Under the pieces are notes generated by a model. The model saw only the letters and a program-made list of their open reading frames with translations, was not told the DNA's origin and made no database searches. The position numbers were made by a program, and so were the translations under genes. A DNA stretch of 64,000 bases. Origin: Sediminibacillus halophilus. GTDB taxonomy: Bacteria > Bacillota > Bacilli > Bacillales > Amphibacillaceae. Positions 1 to 8,356 of this stretch are shown piece after piece. The stretch is from assembly GCF_900103695.1 (NCBI RefSeq), contig NZ_FNHF01000006.1, forward strand, positions 173,603 through 237,602, read 5' to 3'. Each line of letters opens with the position of its first letter. Position 1 is the stretch's first letter.

Positions 1-40
1 AGAGATAAGACAATCTTAGACAACGAAGGGAATAGGATAG

Positions 41-610
41 GTGAAAGTCAATATAGTAGTATGGCTGGTCATACTGACGGCTTGTGTCCTGTTTATTGTA
101 TTCTATATAGAAAATCAAAGTTTGGAGCTTGAACCCCAGGATGATGACCTGTCGGAAAATAGTGAGTTGCCTGAAGAGCTGCACCCTATTGTAGAAAAGA
201 AAAAGGACCAATTAGTTGAAAAGGCGGGGAATCAAGGGATCACCATCATCATTACAGAAGGCTTCCGCACCGTAGGGCGCCAGGATGAATTGTACAAACA
301 AGGCCGTTCAGAGGAGGGCGACATTGTCACCTATGCTGAAGGAGGAGAATCCTATCATAACTACGGATTGGCCATCGACTTCGCCCTTCAGAATGAAAAG
401 GGGCGGGCCATTTGGGACATGAACTATGATGGAAATAACAATGGCGAATCAGATTGGATGGAAGTAGTCGAGATTGCCAAAGAGCTAGGGTTCGAGTGGG
501 GTGGCGATTGGGCTCGATTCAAAGATTATCCCCATTTACAGATGGACTTCGGACTAAGCATCTATGAACTGAAACGAGGCAAACGGCCGGATGACCCTGC
601 TTCTGATTAG
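41..610 (+). CDS. M15 family peptidase, CwlK/VanY-like cell-wall hydrolase
   Basis: Predicted zinc peptidase that cuts peptidoglycan stem peptides (L-Ala-D-Glu endopeptidase or D,D-carboxypeptidase type). The 189-residue product has an N-terminal hydrophobic segment (about 5-22), an acidic linker (30-48) and one M15 domain. The zinc-ligand pattern is visible: His106 and Asp113 in SYHNYGLAIDF, and His165 in DYPHLQ. The translation starts at GTG. An LTAC stretch at 12-15 resembles a lipobox, but hydrophobic residues continue after the Cys, so a membrane anchor is more likely. The catalytic domain should face outside the membrane. Substrate specificity cannot be told from sequence alone. Confidence 0.85.
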   Translation: MKVNIVVWLVILTACVLFIVFYIENQSLELEPQDDDLSENSELPEELHPIVEKKKDQLVEKAGNQGITIIITEGFRTVGRQDELYKQGRSEEGDIVTYAEGGESYHNYGLAIDFALQNEKGRAIWDMNYDGNNNGESDWMEVVEIAKELGFEWGGDWARFKDYPHLQMDFGLSIYELKRGKRPDDPASD

Positions 611-770
611 TTACTATAATTTATTCAACAGCGATTCGGCAGAAAAACGCACTTTTTGTTTCAATCCCCAGATCAGCGGGCACTTTTTAACAGTGAAAGG
701 GTATCTTTTAAGATATTAAGCGGCAGAACCTAAGAAAGTATCACATCATCTTCTAACTTTTGAAAAAGTA

Positions 771-830
771 GCTGGGACAAAAGCATAGTCACCAAAACCG
801 GACGATTGGAATTCGTTCGGTTATTTGTTT
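771..830 (+). repeat. Dispersed terminator repeat, copy 1
   Basis: A GCTGGGACAAAAGCATAGT head is followed by a short inverted repeat (accggacga / tcgttcggt) and a T-rich tail. The same layout occurs near 12.78 kb and 27.38 kb on the minus strand. It sits between two convergent genes. A second hairpin (cgggctg / cagcccg) follows at about 842-872. Confidence 0.6.
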
Positions 831-875
831 TCTCCTATAACGGGCTGAATCCCCAAAGGAAGACAGCCCGATATG

Positions 876-1883
876 TTATTCACTGTATTTGTATTCTACT
901 GTACTGTAAACCTGCGCACTTGCTTTTGGGTCAATATAGAACTTCGCACTGTTTACTGCCGTGCATGCTTCTGTATAACCGGATGCGATCAACATCGATT
1001 TTCTCGGATAATGAACAGCGTCACCGGCGGCGTATATCCCTTCTACATTTGCTGCCATGCCAGCATCAACCGTGACTTTATTTTTTTCAACAGTCAGATT
1101 CCATTGTTTAAACGGGGCGGCCTTGAATTCAATACCTTGATATACCAATACCTCATCGATTGTCACATAAATTTCTTCTTCCGATTCCTGATTCACCAGT
1201 CTTGCCTGACTAAGGCAGCCGTCTTGGTCAATCAGTTCGACCACTTCATGATACATTCTGACTTCTACCGTTGACTGTGCAAGCCGCTCTTCGTCTCCCG
1301 GTCCAACGTGCTGGAATTCTCCGGATTCATTCACAAGAATTACTTTTTCTGCCTGCTCTTCCAATGCCAACGCCCAGTCAATGCCGACACGGTTTTTTGA
1401 AACGATCATAACCGTTTTCCCGCTAAGTTCGTCTCTATTATTCAACGAATAGTGGAGCTGTCCGCCTTCGTACACTGAAGCGTTCTCTGCCGTAAGCCGA
1501 ACCGGCTCATATATGCCGAATCCAGTCGCAAGGATAACCGTTTTCGAATAATGTATTTCCCCAGATTCGGTAGTCAAAGCGAAGTTCCCATCATCCATTT
1601 TATCTATCGCTGTAACATACTGATTATAAATCATTTCCGGTTCGTGGCGTTCCGCTTGTTCTTGCATTTGTCGAACCAGGTCCTCTCCGGATATGCGCGG
1701 AATACCTCCTACATCATAAATGTATTTTTCTGGGTAAAACTGAGCAACCTTTCCTCCAAGGTGCCCGCCGGACTCTATTACCTTCGTTTTCATTTGCCGC
1801 ATTCCACTATAAAAGGCAGCGAACAATCCAGTTGGGCCTCCCCCAACGATCGTTACCTCATACAATTCCTTGTCTTTGGCCAT
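876..1883 (-). CDS. Ferredoxin/flavodoxin--NADP+ reductase-like flavoprotein (YcgT/YumC type)
   Basis: Thioredoxin-reductase-fold flavoprotein of 335 residues, like Bacillus YumC and YcgT, expected to pass electrons between NADPH and ferredoxin or flavodoxin. The FAD-binding GGGPTG is at 14-19 and the C-terminal FAD motif GIYAAGDAV at about 282-290. There is no CxxC, so it is not a thioredoxin reductase. The second nucleotide-binding motif, GGGxSAxDWA in YumC and YcgT, reads VSKNRVGIDWA here (161-171), so NADPH binding may be altered. The start has AAAGGAG about 9 bases upstream. A Fur-box-like site lies about 130 bases upstream, which fits iron control as known for B. subtilis ycgT. Confidence 0.85.
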   Translation of the reverse strand: MAKDKELYEVTIVGGGPTGLFAAFYSGMRQMKTKVIESGGHLGGKVAQFYPEKYIYDVGGIPRISGEDLVRQMQEQAERHEPEMIYNQYVTAIDKMDDGNFALTTESGEIHYSKTVILATGFGIYEPVRLTAENASVYEGGQLHYSLNNRDELSGKTVMIVSKNRVGIDWALALEEQAEKVILVNESGEFQHVGPGDEERLAQSTVEVRMYHEVVELIDQDGCLSQARLVNQESEEEIYVTIDEVLVYQGIEFKAAPFKQWNLTVEKNKVTVDAGMAANVEGIYAAGDAVHYPRKSMLIASGYTEACTAVNSAKFYIDPKASAQVYSTVEYKYSE

Positions 1884-2014
1884 CGAAAAAACTCCTTTAT
1901 TGATTCTTGTCTATTCTTAACCTTGCCGTTTTTCCTGTAAAGCTGTTTCTGCTAATTCAAACACTATGTAATAACAACGCCTTCAAAGCTGCTATGTCTA
2001 ATGAAAAATTTAAT

Positions 2015-2029
2015 TGAGAATCATTATCA
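2015..2029. promoter_or_regulatory. Fur-box-like operator
   Basis: TGAGAATCATTATCA matches the 7-1-7 Fur consensus TGATAATNATTATCA at 13 of 14 defined positions. It lies in the divergent region between the flavoprotein reductase (minus) and the broken DJ-1/PfpI gene (plus). Iron repression of the reductase is inferred. Confidence 0.7.
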
Positions 2030-2171
2030 TTATAAACCATATTGCCCATAAAAAAAAGGAATTCACTATTAAGACTCTGGACTCCTTTATTACCTTTTCG
2101 AAAGGTTAAGGTATCACTATATGTGGAATAATACTGTTGTCTATAGACCCAAAAGGTGGAGGAGGAATAAA

Positions 2172-2706
2172 ATGAAGAAGATTTTAATGGTTGTCACCAA
2201 TCACAAAGCTTTAGGTGATCCGTCGAGAGAAACCGGATTATGGCTAAGTGAGTTCACAAAATTTTATCACCGGGTAAAATATACATTTGCAGTGGATATT
2301 GTCAGCCCTTCCGGCGGGGAAGTCCCGATAGACCCCCGCAGTTTAACGGAGCTGTTAGTCAGCAAGCAACTCCGCAATTACTATAATGATCAGACTTTCA
2401 ATTGTGGCGGCGGTCTGTCATGGCCCGAGTGCACTCTATGATCTGCAGCTGACGAATGGCAATTATCTACTTTCCGGAAAAACGGTGACCGGTTATTCCG
2501 ACCGGGAAGAAAAAGCAATGATGCTGTTCAAGTATCTGCCTTTTTCTTTAGAGGACAAATTGAGAACCCACGGAGCCGACTATGAACAAGCTGCCTTACC
2601 GTTCAAATCTTGTGTTAGGAAGGACGGACGGATTGTAACCGGGCAAAATCCCGCATCCACTAAAGGTGTCGCCAAACACGTCGTCGCTCTATTAAACCAA
2701 ACATAA
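2172..2706 (+). pseudogene. DJ-1/PfpI family gene, internally deleted and frameshifted
   Basis: The start ATG follows a strong GGAGGAGGA site. The first frame encodes a normal N-terminus (MKKILMVVTNHK, PSGGEVPIDPRS, YYNDQTF) and runs into a stop at 2441. The family sequence resumes in another frame from about 2395 (VAAVCHGPSAL with the nucleophilic Cys, then TGQNPAS) and ends at 2706. Intact relatives of about 220 residues have some 50 residues between YYND and the CHG elbow, including the GGHG loop. These are missing here. Deletion plus frameshift makes an active chaperone, glyoxalase or amidase unlikely. Confidence 0.8.
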
Positions 2707-2712
2707 CAGATG

Positions 2713-2768
2713 GCCTTAAGCCAAGCCTATAAAGCAGCTGTCTTTTCCGCACAATGGCTTGGCTAAGG
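2713..2768. terminator. Hairpin between convergent genes
   Basis: ccttaagccaagcc (2713-2726) pairs with ggcttggctaagg (2756-2768) apart from one bulged base, around a loop of about 29 bases. It separates the DJ-1 pseudogene from the convergent amine oxidase. No clear T-run follows. Confidence 0.35.
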
Positions 2769-2825
2769 GGCATGAAAAGCAGTCGCTAAGACTCGACATT
2801 TCATTTCTACTTTCTGCTTCTGGAA

Positions 2826-4310
2826 TTATCGCTGATTCATTTCCAGTGCCGCCCGGATGCCGGATTCTATCGCCCCCTCAATCCATCCATGATGAGAAGA
2901 GGTCTGTTCTCCAGCAAAATGAATCCTGCCTTCCGGCTCCTTGATCACTTGTGAGAATTCGGTTATTTGATTCGGCTTGAATAAGGTAAAGCAACCAGCC
3001 GAGAAGGGGTTTAGGTTCCAGCTGAAGGCAAAACTGGTCAAGTATTGTTCATATACTTGGTTACCGAAAAATGTAGCAAGTCCTTGCAATGCCTGCATGA
3101 CTTTTTCCCTTTGGGGCAACGAATCCCACGGCGTGGCGTTCTCTCCCCAACTATAACTGACAAGTAAAATCCCTGGACCCGGAGTGCCAATACCTCGGCT
3201 TGGCGTATAAGTAAACCTGGTCGTTAAGTCACTGATAATATTGGAACCCAGCAGTCCCTGATCTTCCCAAAACTTGTTTTTGAACTGCATAGCAATTTTG
3301 GTTGAAGCGACATGGTGCATTTCATGGATAGCCTTTCTTTTGGTAAAGCTTATTGTGTGATGCGGCAACACTTCGATAAATTGGAAAACCGGAAATGGGA
3401 CAGTAGACAGCAGCAAATCCCCTTGAAACCATTCCACATTTCCTGTTTCCGTATTCTGACAATGAACAGTTACACCGTCAGACTGATGAATAATACGATT
3501 CGCCTTCATCCCAAAGCGAATATTTTCAGATAAAAATGGTATAAAGGCAGCAGGAAGACGATCATTGCCGCCAGTGATTTCATAGAAGTCTATCTCTCCA
3601 TTAAAGACTGTACCGACAATATCAGATAGGATATTAAGAAATGACAGCTCAGGAAAACCTTCTATTCCAAGCAATACTTTTATTTTCCGTACAGCTTGCG
3701 CAGAAAGCCGCGGGCCAATCGGATTATGCCGCAAGTAATTTTCCATACTATAGCAATCGTAATACGCGATCAGTTCCCGTTTTTGTTCCGGAGTTGATTG
3801 CCTATAAAGCGACAGGAACGGATCAACTGCTTCCTGAAAAAGCTCGGTCGCCGTTTTTCCTCGTTCATGCGCCGGAAGCGGGTAATCGATTAAATCCGGA
3901 TTTTTTTCATACTGCTCACGTGTCAATGTAACATGATTGGTATGCAGAAGGTCACCTGGAGAGTTGTTAATAAACGGATTTATCGGTAGTTGAAATTTTT
4001 CTATGTACCCCATCGTCAGTTGATGATCAGCAGGAATTCGCATTGCCCCGACATCTATATAACCATCCCCAACAAAAGGTTCTCTTACGGTATAAACCCT
4101 GCCACCCACGCGGTTATTCCCTTCAAGTAGCGTAACCGTATGCCCGGCCTCTTTAAGTAGTGAGCCTGCTACCAAACCTGTCATTCCCGCTCCGATAATA
4201 ATGATTTTTTTTGCAGCGCCAATTGGTTTTAATCCCGTTTTCACAATCGGTAAGTATTGTTCAGCCAAATCCAAGTCATCAAACAGTTCATTCGTTCTAA
4301 GCTGTCTCAT
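2826..4310 (-). CDS. Flavin-dependent amine oxidase (YobN-like)
   Basis: FAD-dependent oxidase of the monoamine / L-amino-acid oxidase family, 494 residues from this start. The N-terminal dinucleotide-binding segment (IIIIGAGMTGLVAG) is followed by LLEGNNRVGGRV. The C-terminal FAD motif GRIHFAGEQTSSHHGWIEGAIESG is typical. The reading frame stays open 47 codons upstream, but that part (MIIRRFVKKRHF...) is basic, low in conservation signal and contains a TATAAT box about 55 bases before this ATG, so the shorter start is preferred. No signal peptide is evident. The substrate is unknown. Confidence 0.8.
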   Translation of the reverse strand: MRQLRTNELFDDLDLAEQYLPIVKTGLKPIGAAKKIIIIGAGMTGLVAGSLLKEAGHTVTLLEGNNRVGGRVYTVREPFVGDGYIDVGAMRIPADHQLTMGYIEKFQLPINPFINNSPGDLLHTNHVTLTREQYEKNPDLIDYPLPAHERGKTATELFQEAVDPFLSLYRQSTPEQKRELIAYYDCYSMENYLRHNPIGPRLSAQAVRKIKVLLGIEGFPELSFLNILSDIVGTVFNGEIDFYEITGGNDRLPAAFIPFLSENIRFGMKANRIIHQSDGVTVHCQNTETGNVEWFQGDLLLSTVPFPVFQFIEVLPHHTISFTKRKAIHEMHHVASTKIAMQFKNKFWEDQGLLGSNIISDLTTRFTYTPSRGIGTPGPGILLVSYSWGENATPWDSLPQREKVMQALQGLATFFGNQVYEQYLTSFAFSWNLNPFSAGCFTLFKPNQITEFSQVIKEPEGRIHFAGEQTSSHHGWIEGAIESGIRAALEMNQR

Positions 4311-4511
4311 TTTTCCCCAACCTTTTTTATTTCCATATTTATGCATAATTAAGTGCTTCATTCCAGTCATATTATACTGTTTTTTCCAACTCTGCTTAGG
4401 AGGAGGACTCAGCAAAAAGTGACGTTTTTTTACAAATCGTCTAATAATCATTAAAATAGAGGGAGAACCCGATTCTAAGAGACTTTTTTAGCAATTTCAC
4501 CATAGAGAGGC

Positions 4512-5558
4512 GTGAAGGAATTGTTTCAAGATATCAGTTGGAAAGAAATCGCCAACTTACAGCAGAAGGGAGAACATACATTAATTGATGTACGTTCGCC
4601 ATCCGAGTATGCTGAAGCGACGATACCCGGAAGTATCAACATTCCCCTATTTGATGATAATGAAAGAGCGGAGATTGGGACATTGTACAAGCAGGAAAGC
4701 CCCGAGGCTGCTAAACAGCGCGGTGTCGAAGTTGTATCGGCTAAGCTTCCTGCATTCATTAATGCTTTCCAGGCAATAGACAATGATAAAACAGTATTCT
4801 GCTGGCGGGGCGGGATGCGCAGTAAAACGGCTGCGACGGTGGTTGATTTAATGGGAATCAAGGTGAACCGGCTGCAGGGTGGAATCCGTTCCTATCGCCA
4901 GTGGGTAGTCAACACACTGGAATCCTTTGAACTTGCACCTCAAGCGATTGTACTCAATGGTTATACAGGTGCCGGCAAAACAATTATTTTGGAGGAATTA
5001 GATAAAGATGGATACGCCGTACTCGATTTCGAAAAAATGGCCAATCACCGCGGTTCGATTTTCGGCCAAATCGGTTTGGAACCGAATAAACAGAAAAAGT
5101 TCGAATCACTTCTTCTTCATCAGCTATTGAAGGTTCAGCAGGCTCCCTTTGTTGTCATGGAAGCTGAAAGCAAGCGGATCGGAAAAGCAATATTGCCGGA
5201 GTTCATAGTGGAGAAGAAAGAGCATGGAACACACCTGTTTATCGATATCCCTATCGAGGAGCGGGTGAAGAATATTTTAGATGATTACCAGCCTTGGGAA
5301 CACCACGAGGAAGCCCTTGAAGCATTTAAACGGATCAAGCGGCGGATTCATACACCAGTAGCCGCCGAAATCGAATCCAGCTTGCGGAATGCGGAGTACG
5401 GTCAAGCTACCAGGCTACTGCTAGAATACTATTATGATCCGCTTTACAGTTATTCAGCTAACAAGCACGACAACCATACAATACATGCAACAAGCACCGA
5501 AGAAGCAGTCCCCCTTGTCAAAGAATTCTTAGCCAAACAGGAAGTCTACCAGCATTGA
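4512..5558 (+). CDS. mnmH: tRNA 2-selenouridine synthase
   Basis: MnmH (SelU/YbbB) changes 2-thiouridine at the tRNA wobble position to 2-selenouridine through a geranylated intermediate, using selenophosphate. The 348-residue product has the two expected parts: a rhodanese domain with Cys97 in VFCWRGGMRSK, and a P-loop domain with GYTGAGKT at 150-157. The length is typical. The start is uncertain: GTG at 4512 lies only one base after GAGAGG, while an in-frame TTG at 4521 has better spacing (about 10 bases). No selD is in the window, so selenium use cannot be confirmed here. Confidence 0.9.
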   Translation: MKELFQDISWKEIANLQQKGEHTLIDVRSPSEYAEATIPGSINIPLFDDNERAEIGTLYKQESPEAAKQRGVEVVSAKLPAFINAFQAIDNDKTVFCWRGGMRSKTAATVVDLMGIKVNRLQGGIRSYRQWVVNTLESFELAPQAIVLNGYTGAGKTIILEELDKDGYAVLDFEKMANHRGSIFGQIGLEPNKQKKFESLLLHQLLKVQQAPFVVMEAESKRIGKAILPEFIVEKKEHGTHLFIDIPIEERVKNILDDYQPWEHHEEALEAFKRIKRRIHTPVAAEIESSLRNAEYGQATRLLLEYYYDPLYSYSANKHDNHTIHATSTEEAVPLVKEFLAKQEVYQH

Positions 5559-5560
5559 CA

Positions 5561-5592
5561 GCCTGCCGTCCTAAATGACGGCAGGCTTTTTT
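5561..5592 (+). terminator. Rho-independent terminator after mnmH
   Basis: A perfect 10-bp stem (gcctgccgtc / gacggcaggc) with loop ctaaat and a T-run, just after the mnmH stop codon. Confidence 0.9.
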
Positions 5593-5598
5593 GCATTT

Positions 5599-7149
5599 CT
5601 ATTCTATTTGTTTGAAGGATTTAAGCAGAACTTCTTTTCCTGCTTTTAACTTTTCCCGGGCAGAATTTTCACTATCCATCCTGCCTATCACTACATCCCC
5701 AGCATGATTGCTCCCGCCAAATAACTGGATATCTGCACCGGCCTTCACAAAATCTTTGGTGTAGATATTGTTCAGCCAAACGTTGTCGGCTCGATACTGT
5801 ACTGCAATGACCGGATTATCCTGATAGTCGTAATTTTCATCCCCTAGTGCCATCAAGTTATCTATTCCGACATTACGGTAACCGGATACAACCAGGGCAC
5901 GCGGGGAGGATGTTTGATACAGCGTAGAATAAACCGGGCATATGGATACCAGGTTCACTGCCAATATCCCTTCTGCCGTCTTCGATTCAGGCTCTTCCCG
6001 ATGATGATGTCCAATATGCCGAAAATTATAGGATCGATTATCATGGATGGATATATGTCCAGCAATAATCGTATGCATAGCCGCAGAAGAATTAGGATGC
6101 GCTTTGACCTCCACCCCGCCGAAACACCTTGCCGAAGAGTTATTCACTAGCCAGACATGTTGAGAACCATCATCTACTTCGAAACCATTGGAGTTGGAAT
6201 TCCCTTGTTGGTGAGCACGGCCGCTCGGATCGGACATATGAGAGTTGGAGATTAAAATCTTCCTGCTGTGATGGGTGGTGACGCCATCGTCTCCGAATCC
6301 GCGCCCGGTTAACTGGTCAAGCCAGATATAACTGCTTTCGCCTTTTCCACGAAACCCGTCTCCAGCATAATTGTAATACGTAGAAGAAATGTCAAAGCCA
6401 TGAAGTCCGGGATTAACAGCCTCCACCTGTCTTACCCAGCCATATAATACTTGGGCGTAAGTCAAGCAGCTGGAATAATTGTTGCCAAAGCTTGTCTTCT
6501 CGAGTTCCTTAAGCCTTTCGACATTCCAATCAAGTGTCATCCCTTCCACATACAGATGACTGTTGCCGTGAAAATGATTGGCATTAGTTATCAGCCTTGT
6601 CCATTTCGGCGCAGAGTCGGACAGCTTGATGACCGTTTCTCCCTTTCCCGCTCCTTGAAGAAAAGTATAAGAAGGCAGTTTGATTTCTTTCACTACATAA
6701 CAACCAGCAGGAATATTCACCTTTACGTTGCCATTTCCAATTGCCCTTCGAAACGCCTTTGTGCAATCCGTAATTCCATCTCCTACTGCCCCGTATGCCG
6801 CCACATCTACCTCCCGCTCTATTTTTTGGAAAAGTACTTCTCGTTGGGCATCAAGTGTTATTTTCCAATTGGGATAGACGGAATCTGCATTCTCAAACGC
6901 CGGTTCCTGATTCGTAAGTCCGGGGTTTGCTTTTTGAGAAACAATTCTTTTCAAACCTTCCATCAACCATTGGCCTAAAGACTTGCCGCTTTGTAGTTCC
7001 GACTTGACTATCCGACGATTGGACCGGATTTGCCAGTATCGCTTTTTGAGGAGACGTGCTGTTTGTTTCGGTTGAACATTTTCAGGAAGATACTTGCCGA
7101 TAAGCTCCCTATTTTGGCAAGGGCCTTGTCTTCCCTCCCATTCATACAT
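5599..7149 (-). CDS. Right-handed beta-helix (pectate-lyase-3 type) protein
   Basis: A 516-residue protein. The first ~100 residues are basic and of unknown function. From about residue 113 comes the start of the pectate_lyase_3 family (VAAYGAVGDGITDCTKAF), followed by degenerate beta-helix rungs (GRGFGDDGVTTHHSRKILISNSH, SNGFEVDDGSQHVWLVNNSSARCFGG). Such folds occur in polysaccharide lyases, epimerases and phage tailspikes. There is no signal peptide or membrane segment and no phage gene nearby. The catalytic activity and the sugar target are not known to me. Confidence 0.65.
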   Translation of the reverse strand: MYEWEGRQGPCQNRELIGKYLPENVQPKQTARLLKKRYWQIRSNRRIVKSELQSGKSLGQWLMEGLKRIVSQKANPGLTNQEPAFENADSVYPNWKITLDAQREVLFQKIEREVDVAAYGAVGDGITDCTKAFRRAIGNGNVKVNIPAGCYVVKEIKLPSYTFLQGAGKGETVIKLSDSAPKWTRLITNANHFHGNSHLYVEGMTLDWNVERLKELEKTSFGNNYSSCLTYAQVLYGWVRQVEAVNPGLHGFDISSTYYNYAGDGFRGKGESSYIWLDQLTGRGFGDDGVTTHHSRKILISNSHMSDPSGRAHQQGNSNSNGFEVDDGSQHVWLVNNSSARCFGGVEVKAHPNSSAAMHTIIAGHISIHDNRSYNFRHIGHHHREEPESKTAEGILAVNLVSICPVYSTLYQTSSPRALVVSGYRNVGIDNLMALGDENYDYQDNPVIAVQYRADNVWLNNIYTKDFVKAGADIQLFGGSNHAGDVVIGRMDSENSAREKLKAGKEVLLKSFKQIE

Positions 7150-7294
7150 CGTTTCACCCGCTTTCCTCGCAACTATTCTATCTATTCCTTTCCCAATTTC
7201 CCTGCCATAAAATCAAGAAATATGTTCTATTTTTATTGAATTTATTATTCTATGATAGTAGTATACAGAAAAAGACTCCTATGGAGGGCCGAAT

Positions 7295-8344
7295 ATGGAA
7301 ACTATTCAAACAAGTGCGCGAAACAGAGAAACATACAGAATTGAAGTGAAATATTCCTTATTATGGGAGTGTGCGCTAGGAATCGCAGCAATCACCAACA
7401 CTTCCCTGCTTAGCAGTTTGGAGAAAAACGAAACAGAATGGAAAAGCACCAAGGCGGCTTTATCTTCAGAAATGCTATCCCAACTCGAACTGGTCGAAAA
7501 ACATAATACTTGGAAAGCGTTGCTACAGCTTTTGCATCGGAAGGATTATACATCGATAGAGGAATTTCTCCATAGCATATCCGCTCTATCCTCTGTCGAC
7601 CTTAAAACTGCCTGCCTCCCATTTTTAGGACAAGCCCATCAAGTTGATGTTGAAAAAGCAGCAGAAGGAGACAAAGAATCTATCAGGGCTCTTAAAAATA
7701 CAGCCAAGAATCATAGCTTCTTTCCTACTTATATTCCGTTTATTTGTGAAACCGATGCAGCATTTTTACGGGCACATCTCTGTTCCGTCATGGAAGGCTG
7801 GTATAGGGAGGTCATCGAGCCGAATGCTGATCAGCTCCTCCCAGTTCTAACTGCTGATGCGGCTGCAAAAGAAGCTATGCTGAAAAGAAAACATCCGGAA
7901 GAACTCGTTACGTGGGCGACAGGTGGAATAAATTATTTACCAGAGCCCAGTGTCCATACGGTTTTACTGATTCCTCATGTGGTATACCGTCCTTGGAATG
8001 TAGAATCGGACTTGGCAGGATGCAAAATTTTTTATTATCCGGTTTCCAACCAAAGCTTGCACCCGGCTGATACTTACACACCCGACCAATTTCTCGTGCT
8101 GAGGCACAAGGCATTAGGCGATGAGCAACGGCTGAAAATGATAAAAATGCTGAGAGAAAGGGAGCACACACTCCAGGAGATGACCAACCGGTTGGGGATG
8201 GGAAAAACCACCGTCCATCATCATTTAAAAGTACTCAAGTCTGCACGGCTGGTGCAAAACAATGGCCCCACCTACAGTCTGAATGGCAATGTACTGCAAG
8301 CACTTTCCAGTGATTTGGAAAATTACCTGGACTCCGGGCTATAA
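7295..8344 (+). CDS. ArsR-type winged-helix regulator with large N-terminal domain
   Basis: 349-residue regulator. The C-terminal 75 residues form an ArsR-like winged helix (HKALGDEQRLKMIKMLRE, then MGKTTVHHHLKVLKSARLV). The first ~260 residues resemble the uncharacterised sensor domain of DUF5937-type regulators. It starts 12 bases after GGAGG in tatggagggccgaatATG. Its stop codon is 13 bases before the MFS transporter start, so the two genes are almost certainly one operon, and the regulator probably controls its own exporter. No metal-binding Cys/His cluster stands out. Confidence 0.75.
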   Translation: METIQTSARNRETYRIEVKYSLLWECALGIAAITNTSLLSSLEKNETEWKSTKAALSSEMLSQLELVEKHNTWKALLQLLHRKDYTSIEEFLHSISALSSVDLKTACLPFLGQAHQVDVEKAAEGDKESIRALKNTAKNHSFFPTYIPFICETDAAFLRAHLCSVMEGWYREVIEPNADQLLPVLTADAAAKEAMLKRKHPEELVTWATGGINYLPEPSVHTVLLIPHVVYRPWNVESDLAGCKIFYYPVSNQSLHPADTYTPDQFLVLRHKALGDEQRLKMIKMLREREHTLQEMTNRLGMGKTTVHHHLKVLKSARLVQNNGPTYSLNGNVLQALSSDLENYLDSGL

Positions 8345-8356
8345 AAGGAGAAAAAC

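Noticed and set aside
41..90. Lipoprotein signal (LTAC) in the M15 peptidase
   Set aside because: Hydrophobic residues continue for seven positions after the Cys, so a membrane anchor fits better.
4512..5558. Selenoprotein decoding system
   Set aside because: mnmH implies selenium in tRNA only if selD exists; no selD, selA or SECIS-like element is in the window.
41..7149. Prophage remnant (cell-wall hydrolase plus tailspike-like beta-helix protein)
   Set aside because: The two genes are 5 kb apart with ordinary metabolic genes between them, and no phage structural, replication or integrase genes are present.
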